A stretch of 64,000 bases of DNA from Bordetella genomosp. 5 (GTDB lineage: Bacteria; Pseudomonadota; Gammaproteobacteria; Burkholderiales; Burkholderiaceae_B): NCBI RefSeq assembly GCF_002261475.1, contig NZ_NEVN01000004.1, forward strand, positions 730,766-794,765, given 5' to 3'. Below, piece by piece: positions 39,698-48,756 of this stretch. Every line of letters starts with the position of its first letter. The stretch's first letter is position 1. A program made the position numbers and the translations under genes. The notes beneath the pieces were generated by a model. The model was not told the origin of the DNA. It did not search any database and saw only the letters and a list, made by a program, of their open reading frames with translations.

Positions 39698-41245
39698 ATG
39701 GCTAGTCGCACCGTCCGCGTAGGCGGTCTCTGGCGTTTGCTGCGCCGTCTCAATCGCGGCCAGGCGACCCTGGCGCAACGCGCCTGGTCGCTGAGCCCGG
39801 CCTCGTGGCCGCTATACCGGTTTCTGGGCCAGATCCGCACCCGCATCATCACGGTGCGGCAGGCCAGCATCGACATCGCGCTGAACACCGCCCGCACGCA
39901 ATTCCAGGCGGGGCAGTGCGCCGGGCTCACGCGCGAGCAGGCCGGCGCCGCCGAGGCGCTCGCCGCCAGCTCGAGCCAGATCGCCGGCCTGTCCGCCACC
40001 ACGTCCAGCCATGCGCGCGAGATCGCGCAGGTCTGTGGCGACAACCTGCACACCGCGCGCCAGGCGCAGGCCGCGCTCCAGGAGGTGCACGAGCGCATCG
40101 AGCGCATGAGCGCGCACATGGCCGAGTTCGGCGCGACCGTGGCCCAGCTGACCGAGCGGGCGCGCTCGGTCAGCGATATCAGCCGCCTGATCAAGGACAT
40201 CGCCCTGCAGACGCAGCTGCTCGCGCTGAACGCGGGCGTGGAGGCGGCGCGCGCGGGCGACGCGGGACGCGGCTTCGCGGTGGTCGCCACGGAGGTGGGC
40301 CGTCTGGCCGAACGGGTCAATGCCGCGACCGGCGAGATCGGCAGGCACACCGGCGAGATGCTCGAACTGGTCGAGGCGACGCAGGGCCGCACCGGCACGC
40401 TGGCCACCGACGTGCAGGCCTGCGACGGCCGGCTGGGCGGTACGCGGCGCGACTTCGACGGCTTCGTGCGGGATTTCGACGGCATGAATCGTCAGGTCAC
40501 CGAGGTGGTCGGTGCCATCGACGAGGTGGACCAGACCAACCAGGCCATGAGCGCCGAGGTCGGCCGCGTGGCGGCCCTGGCGGGCGATGTGCAGGCGCGC
40601 GTGGCCGCCATCTCGGGCGAGGTGGACCGGATCCGCAACCAGACCGAGGGCGTGCAGGAGGTGCTGGCCGGCATGCGCACCGGCAACACGCCGTTCGATC
40701 TGCTCAACGACGCGGTGCTGGCGTTTCGTGACGAGGCGGCCGCGCTGCTGGGCGCGGCCAGGGCGCGGGGGCTCGACGTGTTCGACCGCGATTACCGCCG
40801 CATCGCCGCCAGCGATCCGCCGCGCTTTCACACCTCGTACGACCAGGTGATCGACGCGGCGCTCACGCGCCTGCTCGATCGCGTGCTGGACGCGATTCCG
40901 GGCGGCAGCTACGCGCTGATCGTGGACGCGCGCGGCTACGCGCCGGCGCACAACAGCCGCTACTCTCATCCGCCTTGCGGCGACCCTGCCGTGGACACGG
41001 CGCGCTCGCGCAACAAGCGCATCTTCAACGATCCGGTCGGGGCGCGGCTGGCCTCGAACACGGGCAGCCTGCTGTTCCAGACCTACCCGCGCGACACGGG
41101 CGAGATCGTCAACGATGTGTCGATTCCGCTCTATCTGGGCCCGGAGCATTGGGGCGCCGTGCGGATCGGGCTCGATTTCGCGCGCTTTCGCGAGATGGTG
41201 GAGTCGGGCGCCGCACGGGTCGACCGGGCCTGGGCGCCGGCCTGA
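39698..41245 (+). CDS. Soluble methyl-accepting chemotaxis protein with C-terminal sensor domain
   Basis: 515 residues from the ATG at 39698 with a GGGAGGAG site. No membrane helix or HAMP. The signalling region (about 65-300) has a divergent tip: [34 protein letters not shown], with Gln and Gly replacing the common Asn and Ala. After it comes a C-terminal globular domain (about 335-510; [38 protein letters not shown]), resembling the small ligand-binding (Cache-like) domains found at the end of cytoplasmic receptors. It lacks the xWxxF tail. It lies between cheZ and flhB, so it likely signals to this Che system. The ligand is unknown. Confidence 0.85.
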   Translation: MASRTVRVGGLWRLLRRLNRGQATLAQRAWSLSPASWPLYRFLGQIRTRIITVRQASIDIALNTARTQFQAGQCAGLTREQAGAAEALAASSSQIAGLSATTSSHAREIAQVCGDNLHTARQAQAALQEVHERIERMSAHMAEFGATVAQLTERARSVSDISRLIKDIALQTQLLALNAGVEAARAGDAGRGFAVVATEVGRLAERVNAATGEIGRHTGEMLELVEATQGRTGTLATDVQACDGRLGGTRRDFDGFVRDFDGMNRQVTEVVGAIDEVDQTNQAMSAEVGRVAALAGDVQARVAAISGEVDRIRNQTEGVQEVLAGMRTGNTPFDLLNDAVLAFRDEAAALLGAARARGLDVFDRDYRRIAASDPPRFHTSYDQVIDAALTRLLDRVLDAIPGGSYALIVDARGYAPAHNSRYSHPPCGDPAVDTARSRNKRIFNDPVGARLASNTGSLLFQTYPRDTGEIVNDVSIPLYLGPEHWGAVRIGLDFARFREMVESGAARVDRAWAPA

Positions 41246-41266
41246 GGCCATCGCGCCGGCCGGCTG

Positions 41267-41299
41267 GATCCGGGCGCGATCCGGGCGCGATCCGGGCGG
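41267..41299. repeat. Three tandem 11-bp repeats upstream of flhB
   Basis: Three copies of GATCCGGGCGC (41267, 41278, 41289; the last base differs in the third), non-coding, between the soluble receptor and flhB. Confidence 0.85.
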
Positions 41300-41480
41300 G
41301 CGTCTGTGACGGTTACGTCTGGCTGCGGCGCCCCAAATGCGGCCCGGGCGGGCGGGCCGGCGCGCCGGGTGCCCGCGTCCCGCGCCAGGGGCGGGCGAGG
41401 GCGTCTGAATAACGCCGATTTCCCCCCTTTTCTTGGGTGATCGCGGCCCCCCGGCTGCGCCTAGAATCTCGGCGGGCGGC

Positions 41481-41500
41481 TCACAACCTTCAGATTGTGA
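41481..41500 (+). promoter_or_regulatory. Inverted repeat in the flhB leader
   Basis: TCACAA and TTGTGA, separated by 8 nt, lie 22 bp upstream of the flhB start and 14 bp after a TAGAAT box (41462-41467). It could be an operator or an mRNA hairpin near the start codon. Confidence 0.4.
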
Positions 41501-41521
41501 ATCGCGAACCTACCGCTGCTG

Positions 41522-42673
41522 ATGGCCGAAGAAAGCGACCTCGAAAAGACCGAATCTGCCTCACCTCGGCGCCTGGAAAAGGCGCGCGAGGAGGGGCAGA
41601 TCGCGCGTTCGCGCGAGCTGGGCACGTTTCTGCTGCTGGCCGTGGGCGCGGCCGCCTTGTGGATGACGGGCGGGCTGCTCTATCGCGGGCTGTCCGGCGT
41701 GATGCAGGGCGGGCTGGCGTTCGACCAACGGATCGCGCACGACACGACGGTGATGGTCAACCTGGCCGTCGACGGCTTCGGCAAGGCGCTGCTGGTGCTG
41801 CTGCCGGTGTTCGGCGCGCTGGTGGTGACCGCCGTGCTGGCCAGCGTGGCGCTGGGCGGGCTGGTGTTCTCGACCAAGCCGCTGGAATTCAAGTTCGACA
41901 AGCTCAACCCGCTGTCCGGCATCAAACGGATGTTTTCGTCGCAGACGCTGATCGAGCTGGTGAAGGCCCTGGGCAAGGCACTGCTGGTGGGCGGCGCGGC
42001 CGCCTGGACCCTGTGGCATTACCAGCCGCAGATGATGAGCCTGATGCACGTGGCGCCATCGGCCGCGCTGGTCACGGCACTCAAACTGGTGGCGATCTGC
42101 TGCGCGATCATCATCGCGTCGCTGTTCCTGATCGTGCTGATCGACGTGCCGTGGCAGATCTTCTCGCACCTGAAGAAGCTGCGGATGACGAAGGAAGACG
42201 TCAAGAAAGAGCACAAGGAGTCGGAAGGCGACCCGCACGTGAAGGCGCGCATCCGCCAGACGCAGCGTGCCGCCGCGCGCCGCCGCATGATGTCGGAAGT
42301 GCCGAAGGCGGACGTGATCGTGACCAACCCGACGCACTACGCCGTGGCGCTGGTCTACAACGAGAAAGAACTGGCCGCCCCGCGCGTGGTGGCCAAGGGC
42401 ACCGGTCTAATCGCGGCCAAGATCCGCGAAATCGGCGCCGAACACCGTATTCCCATGCTGGAGGCGCCGCCGTTGGCGCGTGCCTTGCATCAACACGTCG
42501 AGCTGGGACAGGAAATCCCCTCGGCACTTTACACCGCGGTAGCCGAAGTGCTGGCGTGGGTTTTCCAGTTGCGCAGCTGGCGCGCCGGCGCCGGCATGCA
42601 TCCGGAGGCGCCAGGCGCCCTGGCCGTGCCCGCCGAACTGGACCCGCTCGCTCGTACCGCACAAGGAGCTTGA
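41522..42673 (+). CDS. flhB: Flagellar type III export protein FlhB
   Basis: 383 residues. Four membrane helices in the first 210 residues and a cytoplasmic domain with the autocleavage motif NPTH at residues 269-272 (TNPTHYAVAL). It controls the switch of export substrates from hook to filament. The start MAEESDLEKTE is typical. There is no clear Shine-Dalgarno sequence in front of the ATG (CCGCTGCTG), unusual among its neighbours. It is first gene of flhB-flhA-flhF, 3 bp before flhA. Confidence 0.97.
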   Translation: MAEESDLEKTESASPRRLEKAREEGQIARSRELGTFLLLAVGAAALWMTGGLLYRGLSGVMQGGLAFDQRIAHDTTVMVNLAVDGFGKALLVLLPVFGALVVTAVLASVALGGLVFSTKPLEFKFDKLNPLSGIKRMFSSQTLIELVKALGKALLVGGAAAWTLWHYQPQMMSLMHVAPSAALVTALKLVAICCAIIIASLFLIVLIDVPWQIFSHLKKLRMTKEDVKKEHKESEGDPHVKARIRQTQRAAARRRMMSEVPKADVIVTNPTHYAVALVYNEKELAAPRVVAKGTGLIAAKIREIGAEHRIPMLEAPPLARALHQHVELGQEIPSALYTAVAEVLAWVFQLRSWRAGAGMHPEAPGALAVPAELDPLARTAQGA

Positions 42674-42676
42674 TCG

Positions 42677-44794
42677 ATGGGCGGATTGCTTACGCTCTTT
42701 AAATCCCAAGGCCTGGCCAATGCGCGCCTGCTGGCCGGCCCCATCCTGATCGTGATGGTGCTGGGCATGATGGTGTTGCCGCTGCCCACGTTCCTGCTGG
42801 ACTTGCTGTTCACGTTCAACATCGCGTTGTCCATCATGATTCTGCTGGTGGCGATGTTCACCAAGAAGCCGCTGGACTTCGCCGCGTTCCCGTCGGTGCT
42901 GCTGTTCGCCACCCTGCTGCGTCTGTCGCTGAACGTGGCCTCGACCCGCGTCGTGCTGCTCAACGGCCACCAGGGTCCGGACGCCGCCGGCAAGGTGATC
43001 GAAGCGTTCGGCCACTTCCTGGTGGGCGGGAACTTCGCCGTCGGTATCATCATTTTCGTGATCCTGACGATCATCAACTTCATCGTGATCACCAAGGGTG
43101 CAGGCCGGATCGCCGAAGTCGGCGCGCGCTTCTCGCTGGATGCAATGCCCGGCAAGCAGATGGCCATCGATGCCGACCTGAACGCCGGCCTGATCGGCGA
43201 AGAAGAGGCACGCCGCCGCCGCGCCGAAGTGGCGCAGGAATCCGACTTCTACGGCTCGATGGACGGTGCCAGCAAGTTCGTGCGCGGTGACGCCGTCGCC
43301 GGCCTGCTGATCATGGTGATCAACGTCATCGGCGGCCTGATCGTGGGCGTCGCGCAGCACGATATGTCGATGGGCGACGCCGGCCGCGTCTACACGCTGC
43401 TCACCATCGGTGACGGCCTGGTCGCGCAGATCCCCGCGCTGGTGATCTCGACCGCCGCCGGTGTGGTCGTGTCGCGCGTGTCGACCGACCAGGACGTGGG
43501 TCAGCAGATCCTGGGTCAGCTGTTCTCGAACCCGAACGTGCTGTTCCTGACGGCCGCGATCGTCGGCATCATGGGCCTGATCCCCAACATGCCGCACCTG
43601 GCCTTCCTGACGCTGGCCGCGATGCTGGCCGGTGGCGGCTACATGATGATCAAGCGCCGGGCGCAGGCGGAGGCCGCGTCGGCCGAGCCCAAGGCCGAGG
43701 CGCAGCAACAGGCCCAGGCGGCCGCGGCAGAGGCCAGTTGGGAAGACGTGTCGATGGTGGATCAATTGGGCCTGGAAGTGGGCTACCGGCTGATCCCGCT
43801 GGTGGACCACGCCCAGAACGGCGAGCTGCTGCATCGCATCCGCAGCCTGCGCAAGAAGTTCGCGCAGGACGTGGGCTTCCTGCCGCCCGTCGTGCACATC
43901 CGCGACAACCTCGAACTCAAGCCCAACGACTATCGCATTCTGTTGTCGGGCGTGGAGATCGGCCACGGCGTGGCGATGCCCGGCCAGTGGCTGGCGATCG
44001 ACCCGGGCGGCGTCACGATCCAGGTCAAGGGCTCGCCCACGACCGACCCGGCCTTCGGCCTGCCCGCGCTCTGGATCGACAACGGCCAGCGCGACCAGGC
44101 TCAGGTGGCCGGCTATACGGTGGTGGACGCCAGCACCGTGGTGGCGACCCACCTCAATCACCTGATGCACCGTCACGGCGCCAACCTGCTGGGCCGCCAG
44201 GAAGTGCAGCAGCTGCTCGATCGCGTGGGCCGCGATTCGCCCAAGCTGGTCGAAGACCTGGTGCCCAAGACGCTGTCGCTCACCTCGCTGCAGAAGGTCC
44301 TGCAAGGGCTGCTGTCCGAGGAAGTGCCGATCCGCGACATGCGCACCATCATCGATACGCTGTCCGAGCACGCGCCGCGTCTCACGGCGCTGGCCGCCAA
44401 CAGCGGGGGCCAGCCCGATGTGCAGGAGCTCATCGCGCTCACGCGCCGTTCGCTCGGCCGCGCGATTACGCAGCAATGGTTCCCGGGTGAGGGCGAGCTG
44501 CGCGTGATCGGTCTGGACGTGCGCCTCGAGCGCGTGCTGTCGCAAGCCATGATGACCAGTGGCGGGCTCGAGCCCGGCCTGGCGGAAACGCTGCTGCGCG
44601 AGACCGAACAGGCGCTGCAGCGCCAGGAGTCGCAGGGCAACGCGCCGGTGCTGCTCGTGTCGCCGCCGCTGCGGGCCCCGCTTTCGCGCTTCCTGCGGCA
44701 TCACCTGCCGCAGCTGGGCGTGCTTTCCAATGCAGAAATTCCCGATGAGCGCGTGGTCCGCGTGACCGCGCTGATCGGAGGTAATGGCGAATGA
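42677..44794 (+). CDS. flhA: Flagellar type III export gate protein FlhA
   Basis: 705 residues. The N-terminal half has eight predicted membrane helices and the conserved cytoplasmic loop (RIAEVGARFSLDAMPGKQMAIDADL). The C-terminal cytoplasmic domain docks chaperone-substrate complexes. It is a core component of the proton-driven export gate. An AAGGAG ribosome site precedes the ATG and the last bases overlap flhF by 4 bp (ATGA), so expression is coupled. Confidence 0.98.
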   Translation: MGGLLTLFKSQGLANARLLAGPILIVMVLGMMVLPLPTFLLDLLFTFNIALSIMILLVAMFTKKPLDFAAFPSVLLFATLLRLSLNVASTRVVLLNGHQGPDAAGKVIEAFGHFLVGGNFAVGIIIFVILTIINFIVITKGAGRIAEVGARFSLDAMPGKQMAIDADLNAGLIGEEEARRRRAEVAQESDFYGSMDGASKFVRGDAVAGLLIMVINVIGGLIVGVAQHDMSMGDAGRVYTLLTIGDGLVAQIPALVISTAAGVVVSRVSTDQDVGQQILGQLFSNPNVLFLTAAIVGIMGLIPNMPHLAFLTLAAMLAGGGYMMIKRRAQAEAASAEPKAEAQQQAQAAAAEASWEDVSMVDQLGLEVGYRLIPLVDHAQNGELLHRIRSLRKKFAQDVGFLPPVVHIRDNLELKPNDYRILLSGVEIGHGVAMPGQWLAIDPGGVTIQVKGSPTTDPAFGLPALWIDNGQRDQAQVAGYTVVDASTVVATHLNHLMHRHGANLLGRQEVQQLLDRVGRDSPKLVEDLVPKTLSLTSLQKVLQGLLSEEVPIRDMRTIIDTLSEHAPRLTALAANSGGQPDVQELIALTRRSLGRAITQQWFPGEGELRVIGLDVRLERVLSQAMMTSGGLEPGLAETLLRETEQALQRQESQGNAPVLLVSPPLRAPLSRFLRHHLPQLGVLSNAEIPDERVVRVTALIGGNGE

Positions 44795-47718
44795 AACTGA
44801 GCCGGTTTGTCGGACCCAACACCCGTGAAGTGCTGCGCATGGTGCGCGATGCGCTGGGCGAAGATGCCCTGATCGTGTCGAACCGCCGCGTCGACGGGGG
44901 CATCGAAATCATCGCGACCGTGGAGTCGGACGTCGAAGACGCCGTCCACGACGCCTCGACCGGCACGCCGGGCTCGGCTCGCCCGAGCCCCGCGCCGGCC
45001 GCGGCGCAACCCGCGGCCGCGCCGGCCGCACCGGCGCAGCCCGCCGTGCCCGCGTATCGCGACACCGCGCCGGCGCAACCCGCCATGCCCGCGTATCGCG
45101 ACACCGCACCGGCGCAGCCCGCCGTGCCCGCGTATCGCGATACCGCGCCGACCCCGCAACCCGCCCCGGCGCGTCCGGCCGTGCCGGCGTACGGCCATGC
45201 GGCGGCGTATGCCGCCGCCTCGCCCATGCCGGTGCCGGCGCCCACGCCCTCCGCGCGCTTCGGCGCCGGTCCGGCCGCCGCGCATCTGCCCATGTCGGCA
45301 CGGACCTCCGTGAGCGCCATGGCGGCGACCTACGGCGCCACGTTCGAAGCCACGTCCGCCCGCGCGGCCGAGGTGGACGCGCCCGACGAGGCACTGGCCG
45401 ACGTCGCGCCCGCGGCGCCGAGTCCTGAGCCCGTGCCGGCGCCACGCAATGACACGCCGCGCGCGGTGACGCCCGAGGTCGAAGACATCGAGGATCTGGG
45501 CGCGGTCGATGCCCCGTTGCCCGTCGCGCCCGCCGCGTCGATGGCGCGTCGTCCGGATACGCCGATGCCGGGCACCGCCGGTCTGCCCGGCCTGCCCATG
45601 CACTCCGCGCTGGGCGCGGAGCCCAGCGTGCAGGCGGCGATCGACGCGCTGCGCGGCGCGCTCGAGTCGCGCATGGACGGCATGCTGTGGGGCAATCGCG
45701 CGCAGACGCGCGAGCCGGTCAATGCCGGTCTGTTCCGCACGCTGCTCGAGGCCGGTTTCTCGATGCCGCTGGTACGCGCCTTGCTCGAACGACTGCCGGA
45801 GCACCTGGACGCGCGCCAGGCCATGGCCTGGGCCCGCAACGAGCTGGTCACGCATCTGCCGGTGCTGCGCGCCGAAGAAGACTTTTTCTCGGGCGGCGGC
45901 GTCTACGCGCTGGTGGGCCCGACCGGCGTGGGCAAGACCACCACGCTGGCCAAGCTGGCCGCACGCTGCGTGGCCCGTGAAGGCCGCGATCAGGTCGCCA
46001 TGCTCACCACCGACAACTTCCGGATCGGAGCGCTCGAACAGCTCCAGATCTATGGCCGCCTGATGGGCGTGCCGGCCGACTCGGTGCGCGACGCGGCCGA
46101 GCTGCGCAGCACGCTCGCGCGCCTGGGCAATCGCAAGATCATCCTGATCGATACCACCGGGATCAGCCAGCGCGACCGCAACGTGGCCGAACAGGCCGCG
46201 CTGCTGACCAACGCGGGGCAGCCGGTGCGCCGCCTGCTGGTGCTCAACGCCGCCAGCCAGGGCGACACCCTGGACGAGGTCGCGCACGCGTATCGCAACG
46301 GCGTGGGCGAGGACGTGGTCGGCTGCATCATCACCAAGCTGGACGAGGCCTCGCGCCTGGCGCCGGCGCTCGACACCGCGATCCGGCATCGTCTGCCGAT
46401 CCATTACGTTTCGCAGGGCCAGCGCGTGCCCGAGCATCTGGATCTGGCCGACCGCAGCACGCTCGTCGATGCGGCCCTGGCCACGCTCAACAAGACCCGC
46501 GCGCTCTACGCGCCCAGCGAGGCCGATCTGGCCGCGCTGTGGAATACCAGCAGCACCCAGTCCGAGCGCGATCCGCTGGCGCGCCGCCGTCTGCTGGCCG
46601 CCGCGATGCACCGCCCGGTCAGCGCGGGCGAGGCGGATGGCGAACTCGAACAGGCGCTGGGCTGGCTCGCGGCCGACCCGGCCTGCGCGCATGCCCGTGC
46701 CGCCTGGCGCGTGCGCAGCGGCGCGGCCGGCGATGACGCGGCCACCTCCGACGATGCCGATGCCAAGCAGCGCGCGCTGAGCGAAGCCATGCTCGCGATG
46801 GTCCGGCGTGAATTCCCCGCCGCCTGCCAGCGCTACGTGCTGGCGCTGCACGGCAAGGCCACGCTCAAGGGCAATGGCCTGCCGGGCGGCGTGGCGCATG
46901 CCACGTTCCTGATGAGCGATCGCGGCGCCGCTCTGGCCGCGCCGGTGCAGCAGCTCATGCTGCCGCACGGCGCCCTGGCCACGCACGTGCCGGGTTCGGC
47001 GGTCGGGCCGGTCAATGCGGCCGACGCGCTGCTGTCCCGCGCCGAATACCTGGCGCAGGCGCTGGGCAATCTGCCGCATGTGCATCTGTTCGACATGGGC
47101 ACGACCGCGCTGTCGCTGGCATTGAGCGCCGAAGGGCATCTGTGGCTCGCCCGCAGCCCGGGCGCGCTGCGCATCCTGCACGAGGATTGCCCGACGACGC
47201 TGCACGCGATCTCGCGCCAACTGGGTTATCTGCCGGCCGGTCCGGTGCCGGGCCAGCCCGAAAACGCCCTGTGGGCCTGCGGCACCGAGATCGGCCTGTC
47301 GCAGCGCGGCAAGGAGGGCGGCCGCCTGCGCATGATCTGCGCGCGCATCGTCGACATGCGCAGCGGCAAGGTGATCGCGCAGTACTACGGCCTGACCAAC
47401 CTCAGCACCGGGCAGGCCGATGCGGCCACGATTGCCCGCTGGCTGGTGCAGCAGGAGCAGGCCAAGGCCGCGTTCCGCTATCTGCCGCACGCCTGGTCGG
47501 CGCTGCCGGCCGTGCACACGGCCGACGGTCTGGCGGCCCAGGCCTTGCTGGCCGGTCAGGTGGCGGCCGCCTGCTGGCAGCTCGCGCACACGGAGTCGGC
47601 CCAGATGGTGCGCGGCCCGCTGGCCGGGCTGGTGAGCCCGGACGAGCGCAAGCTGCCGGGCAAGCTGTTGCCGGTGGCGCTGCTGAAGATGTTCGCGATG
47701 CTCGAGATGGTCGACTGA
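44791..47718 (+). CDS. flhF: FlhF SRP-type GTPase, unusually long with C-terminal extension
   Basis: 975 residues, about twice the common FlhF length. The N-terminal start MKLSRFVGPNTREVLRMVRDALGEDA is typical. A long Ala/Pro linker (about 50-290) includes three 13-residue repeats. The NG GTPase domain (about 350-575) has the P-loop GPTGVGKTTTLAKL near 376, TTDNFRIGALEQLQ, and LIDTTG. Beyond it about 390 further residues form a region I do not recognise (FDMGTTALSLALSAEGHLWL). FlhF guides flagellar placement and number, usually with FlhG, which is not found here. Confidence 0.92.
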   Translation: MKLSRFVGPNTREVLRMVRDALGEDALIVSNRRVDGGIEIIATVESDVEDAVHDASTGTPGSARPSPAPAAAQPAAAPAAPAQPAVPAYRDTAPAQPAMPAYRDTAPAQPAVPAYRDTAPTPQPAPARPAVPAYGHAAAYAAASPMPVPAPTPSARFGAGPAAAHLPMSARTSVSAMAATYGATFEATSARAAEVDAPDEALADVAPAAPSPEPVPAPRNDTPRAVTPEVEDIEDLGAVDAPLPVAPAASMARRPDTPMPGTAGLPGLPMHSALGAEPSVQAAIDALRGALESRMDGMLWGNRAQTREPVNAGLFRTLLEAGFSMPLVRALLERLPEHLDARQAMAWARNELVTHLPVLRAEEDFFSGGGVYALVGPTGVGKTTTLAKLAARCVAREGRDQVAMLTTDNFRIGALEQLQIYGRLMGVPADSVRDAAELRSTLARLGNRKIILIDTTGISQRDRNVAEQAALLTNAGQPVRRLLVLNAASQGDTLDEVAHAYRNGVGEDVVGCIITKLDEASRLAPALDTAIRHRLPIHYVSQGQRVPEHLDLADRSTLVDAALATLNKTRALYAPSEADLAALWNTSSTQSERDPLARRRLLAAAMHRPVSAGEADGELEQALGWLAADPACAHARAAWRVRSGAAGDDAATSDDADAKQRALSEAMLAMVRREFPAACQRYVLALHGKATLKGNGLPGGVAHATFLMSDRGAALAAPVQQLMLPHGALATHVPGSAVGPVNAADALLSRAEYLAQALGNLPHVHLFDMGTTALSLALSAEGHLWLARSPGALRILHEDCPTTLHAISRQLGYLPAGPVPGQPENALWACGTEIGLSQRGKEGGRLRMICARIVDMRSGKVIAQYYGLTNLSTGQADAATIARWLVQQEQAKAAFRYLPHAWSALPAVHTADGLAAQALLAGQVAAACWQLAHTESAQMVRGPLAGLVSPDERKLPGKLLPVALLKMFAMLEMVD
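45034..45150 (+). repeat. Three 39-bp in-frame repeats inside flhF
   Basis: Units at 45034, 45073 and 45112, each encoding AQPAVPAYRDTAP or a one-residue variant. They form part of the flexible linker before the GTPase domain. Confidence 0.9.
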
Positions 47719-47748
47719 GGTCCGCGCACGGATTTCGCCCCGCCAACG

Positions 47749-47779
47749 AAAAGGCCACATGGAGACATGTGGCCTTTTT
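47749..47779. terminator. Bidirectional terminator between flhF and flgN
   Basis: AAAAGGCCACATG pairs with CATGTGGCCTTTT around a GAGA loop. T5 follows on the plus strand and T4 on the minus strand. It separates the convergent flhBAF and flgAMN transcripts. Confidence 0.9.
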
Positions 47780-47821
47780 GCTGGGGCGCGCGGATGGCCG
47801 CGCGCGGCAGGGACCCGCAGA

Positions 47822-48307
47822 TCAGGTGGCGACGATGCTGCGGGCGCCGCCGTAGGCGCCGTAGCCCGGGCGCTTGCCCCGGCCATTGGCGTCGTAGGTG
47901 GTGCTGTTGGTGCCGCCGAGCTGGCGCAGCATGTCGAGCGATTCGGTGGTCGAGCGCAGGTTGACCTCGATCAGCGCGCCATTGCGGGCGTTGCGGTCGC
48001 GGGCTTCCTGGGCATGGACCTGCAGCGATTCCCAGATCGGGCTCAGCTCGGGATGCATGGCGACCGCCGCTTCGGTGCCGCCGTGGCCGGTGCTCAGGCC
48101 CAGGGCCAGCAGCAGGGCGTCGCGCTGCTGGCTGAGCAGCACGAGCTTCTCGGCCAGGGCTTCTTTCTGTTGCGTGGCCAGGTGCAGGGCCTCGTGGGCC
48201 TTGCGGTCGACCAGGGCCTCGGCTTCCGTGTCCAGGGCGGACAGGAACTCGACCACAAGCGCGGTTTCGCGTTCGAGACAGGTTTTGAGCTGATCAGCGT
48301 AGTTCAT
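47822..48307 (-). CDS. flgN: Flagellar export chaperone FlgN
   Basis: 161 residues, mostly long amphipathic helices (LERETALVVEFLSALDTEAEALVDRK). It has the FlgN-type C-terminal tail (NSTTYDANGRGKRPGYG) after a helical bundle. It is the chaperone for the hook-filament junction proteins FlgK and FlgL. It directly follows flgM (27 bp) in the same direction, the standard pairing. Confidence 0.93.
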   Translation of the reverse strand: MNYADQLKTCLERETALVVEFLSALDTEAEALVDRKAHEALHLATQQKEALAEKLVLLSQQRDALLLALGLSTGHGGTEAAVAMHPELSPIWESLQVHAQEARDRNARNGALIEVNLRSTTESLDMLRQLGGTNSTTYDANGRGKRPGYGAYGGARSIVAT

Positions 48308-48334
48308 GGGTCGGGCGCGAGGGCGCGGGACGGA

Positions 48335-48625
48335 TTACTTGAGCAATTCCTTGGCGCTGGCGATCAGGCTGTCGGCGATGCGGGTGGGGTCGATCTTCAG
48401 TTGGCCGGAGGCGATGGCGGCGCGGATCGCGGCGACACGCTCGACGTTGATGTCGTTGCTGCCGTCCTGCAAGGCCAGCAGCTGGCGCGATGCGCCGCTC
48501 AGGGCCACCTGGGAGCTGCCGGCGTTGCTGTCCTTGCCCGAGCCATAGGCCTGCGCCAGCCCGGATTCATTCCGGCTGACGGTGTTCGGGGTGACGGCGC
48601 GGGTCGCGGACGGATTGATCTTCAA
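48335..48625 (-). CDS. flgM: Anti-sigma-28 factor FlgM
   Basis: 96 residues if translation begins at the TTG at 48625, which gives the family start MKINPSA and has a GGAG site 6 nt upstream. A GTG at 48637 is in frame but overlaps that site. The C-terminal FliA-binding helices are clear (VERVAAIRAAIASGQLKIDP, then IADSLIASAKELLK). The N-terminal half is disordered, as expected for an exported anti-sigma factor. A sigma-28 promoter lies just upstream, closing the FliA-FlgM feedback loop. Confidence 0.93.
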   Translation of the reverse strand: MKINPSATRAVTPNTVSRNESGLAQAYGSGKDSNAGSSQVALSGASRQLLALQDGSNDINVERVAAIRAAIASGQLKIDPTRIADSLIASAKELLK

Positions 48626-48689
48626 TTTATTCTCCACTGGGCGAGTCGTACGCCGCGGGGCATGGGCGGCGTTGCCAGGTTATGCCTCT

Positions 48690-48716
48690 GTAACGACACG
48701 GGAATGGCGAACTTTA
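48690..48716 (-). promoter_or_regulatory. Sigma-28 (FliA) promoter of flgM-flgN
   Basis: On the minus strand TAAAGTTC, 11 bp, GTCGTTAC, about 65 bp before the flgM start. The -35 is near-consensus and the -10 shares CGTTA with the fliC and flgK promoters. Confidence 0.7.
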
Positions 48717-48756
48717 GCCCAGGCCGGTAAAGGTGATGTGTCATATGTAACACAAA

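Noticed and set aside
44701..47886. A 1061-codon minus-strand frame opposite flhF
   Set aside because: Antisense to a gene with a clear GTPase domain. The Arg/Gly/His-rich translation is typical of a high-GC shadow.
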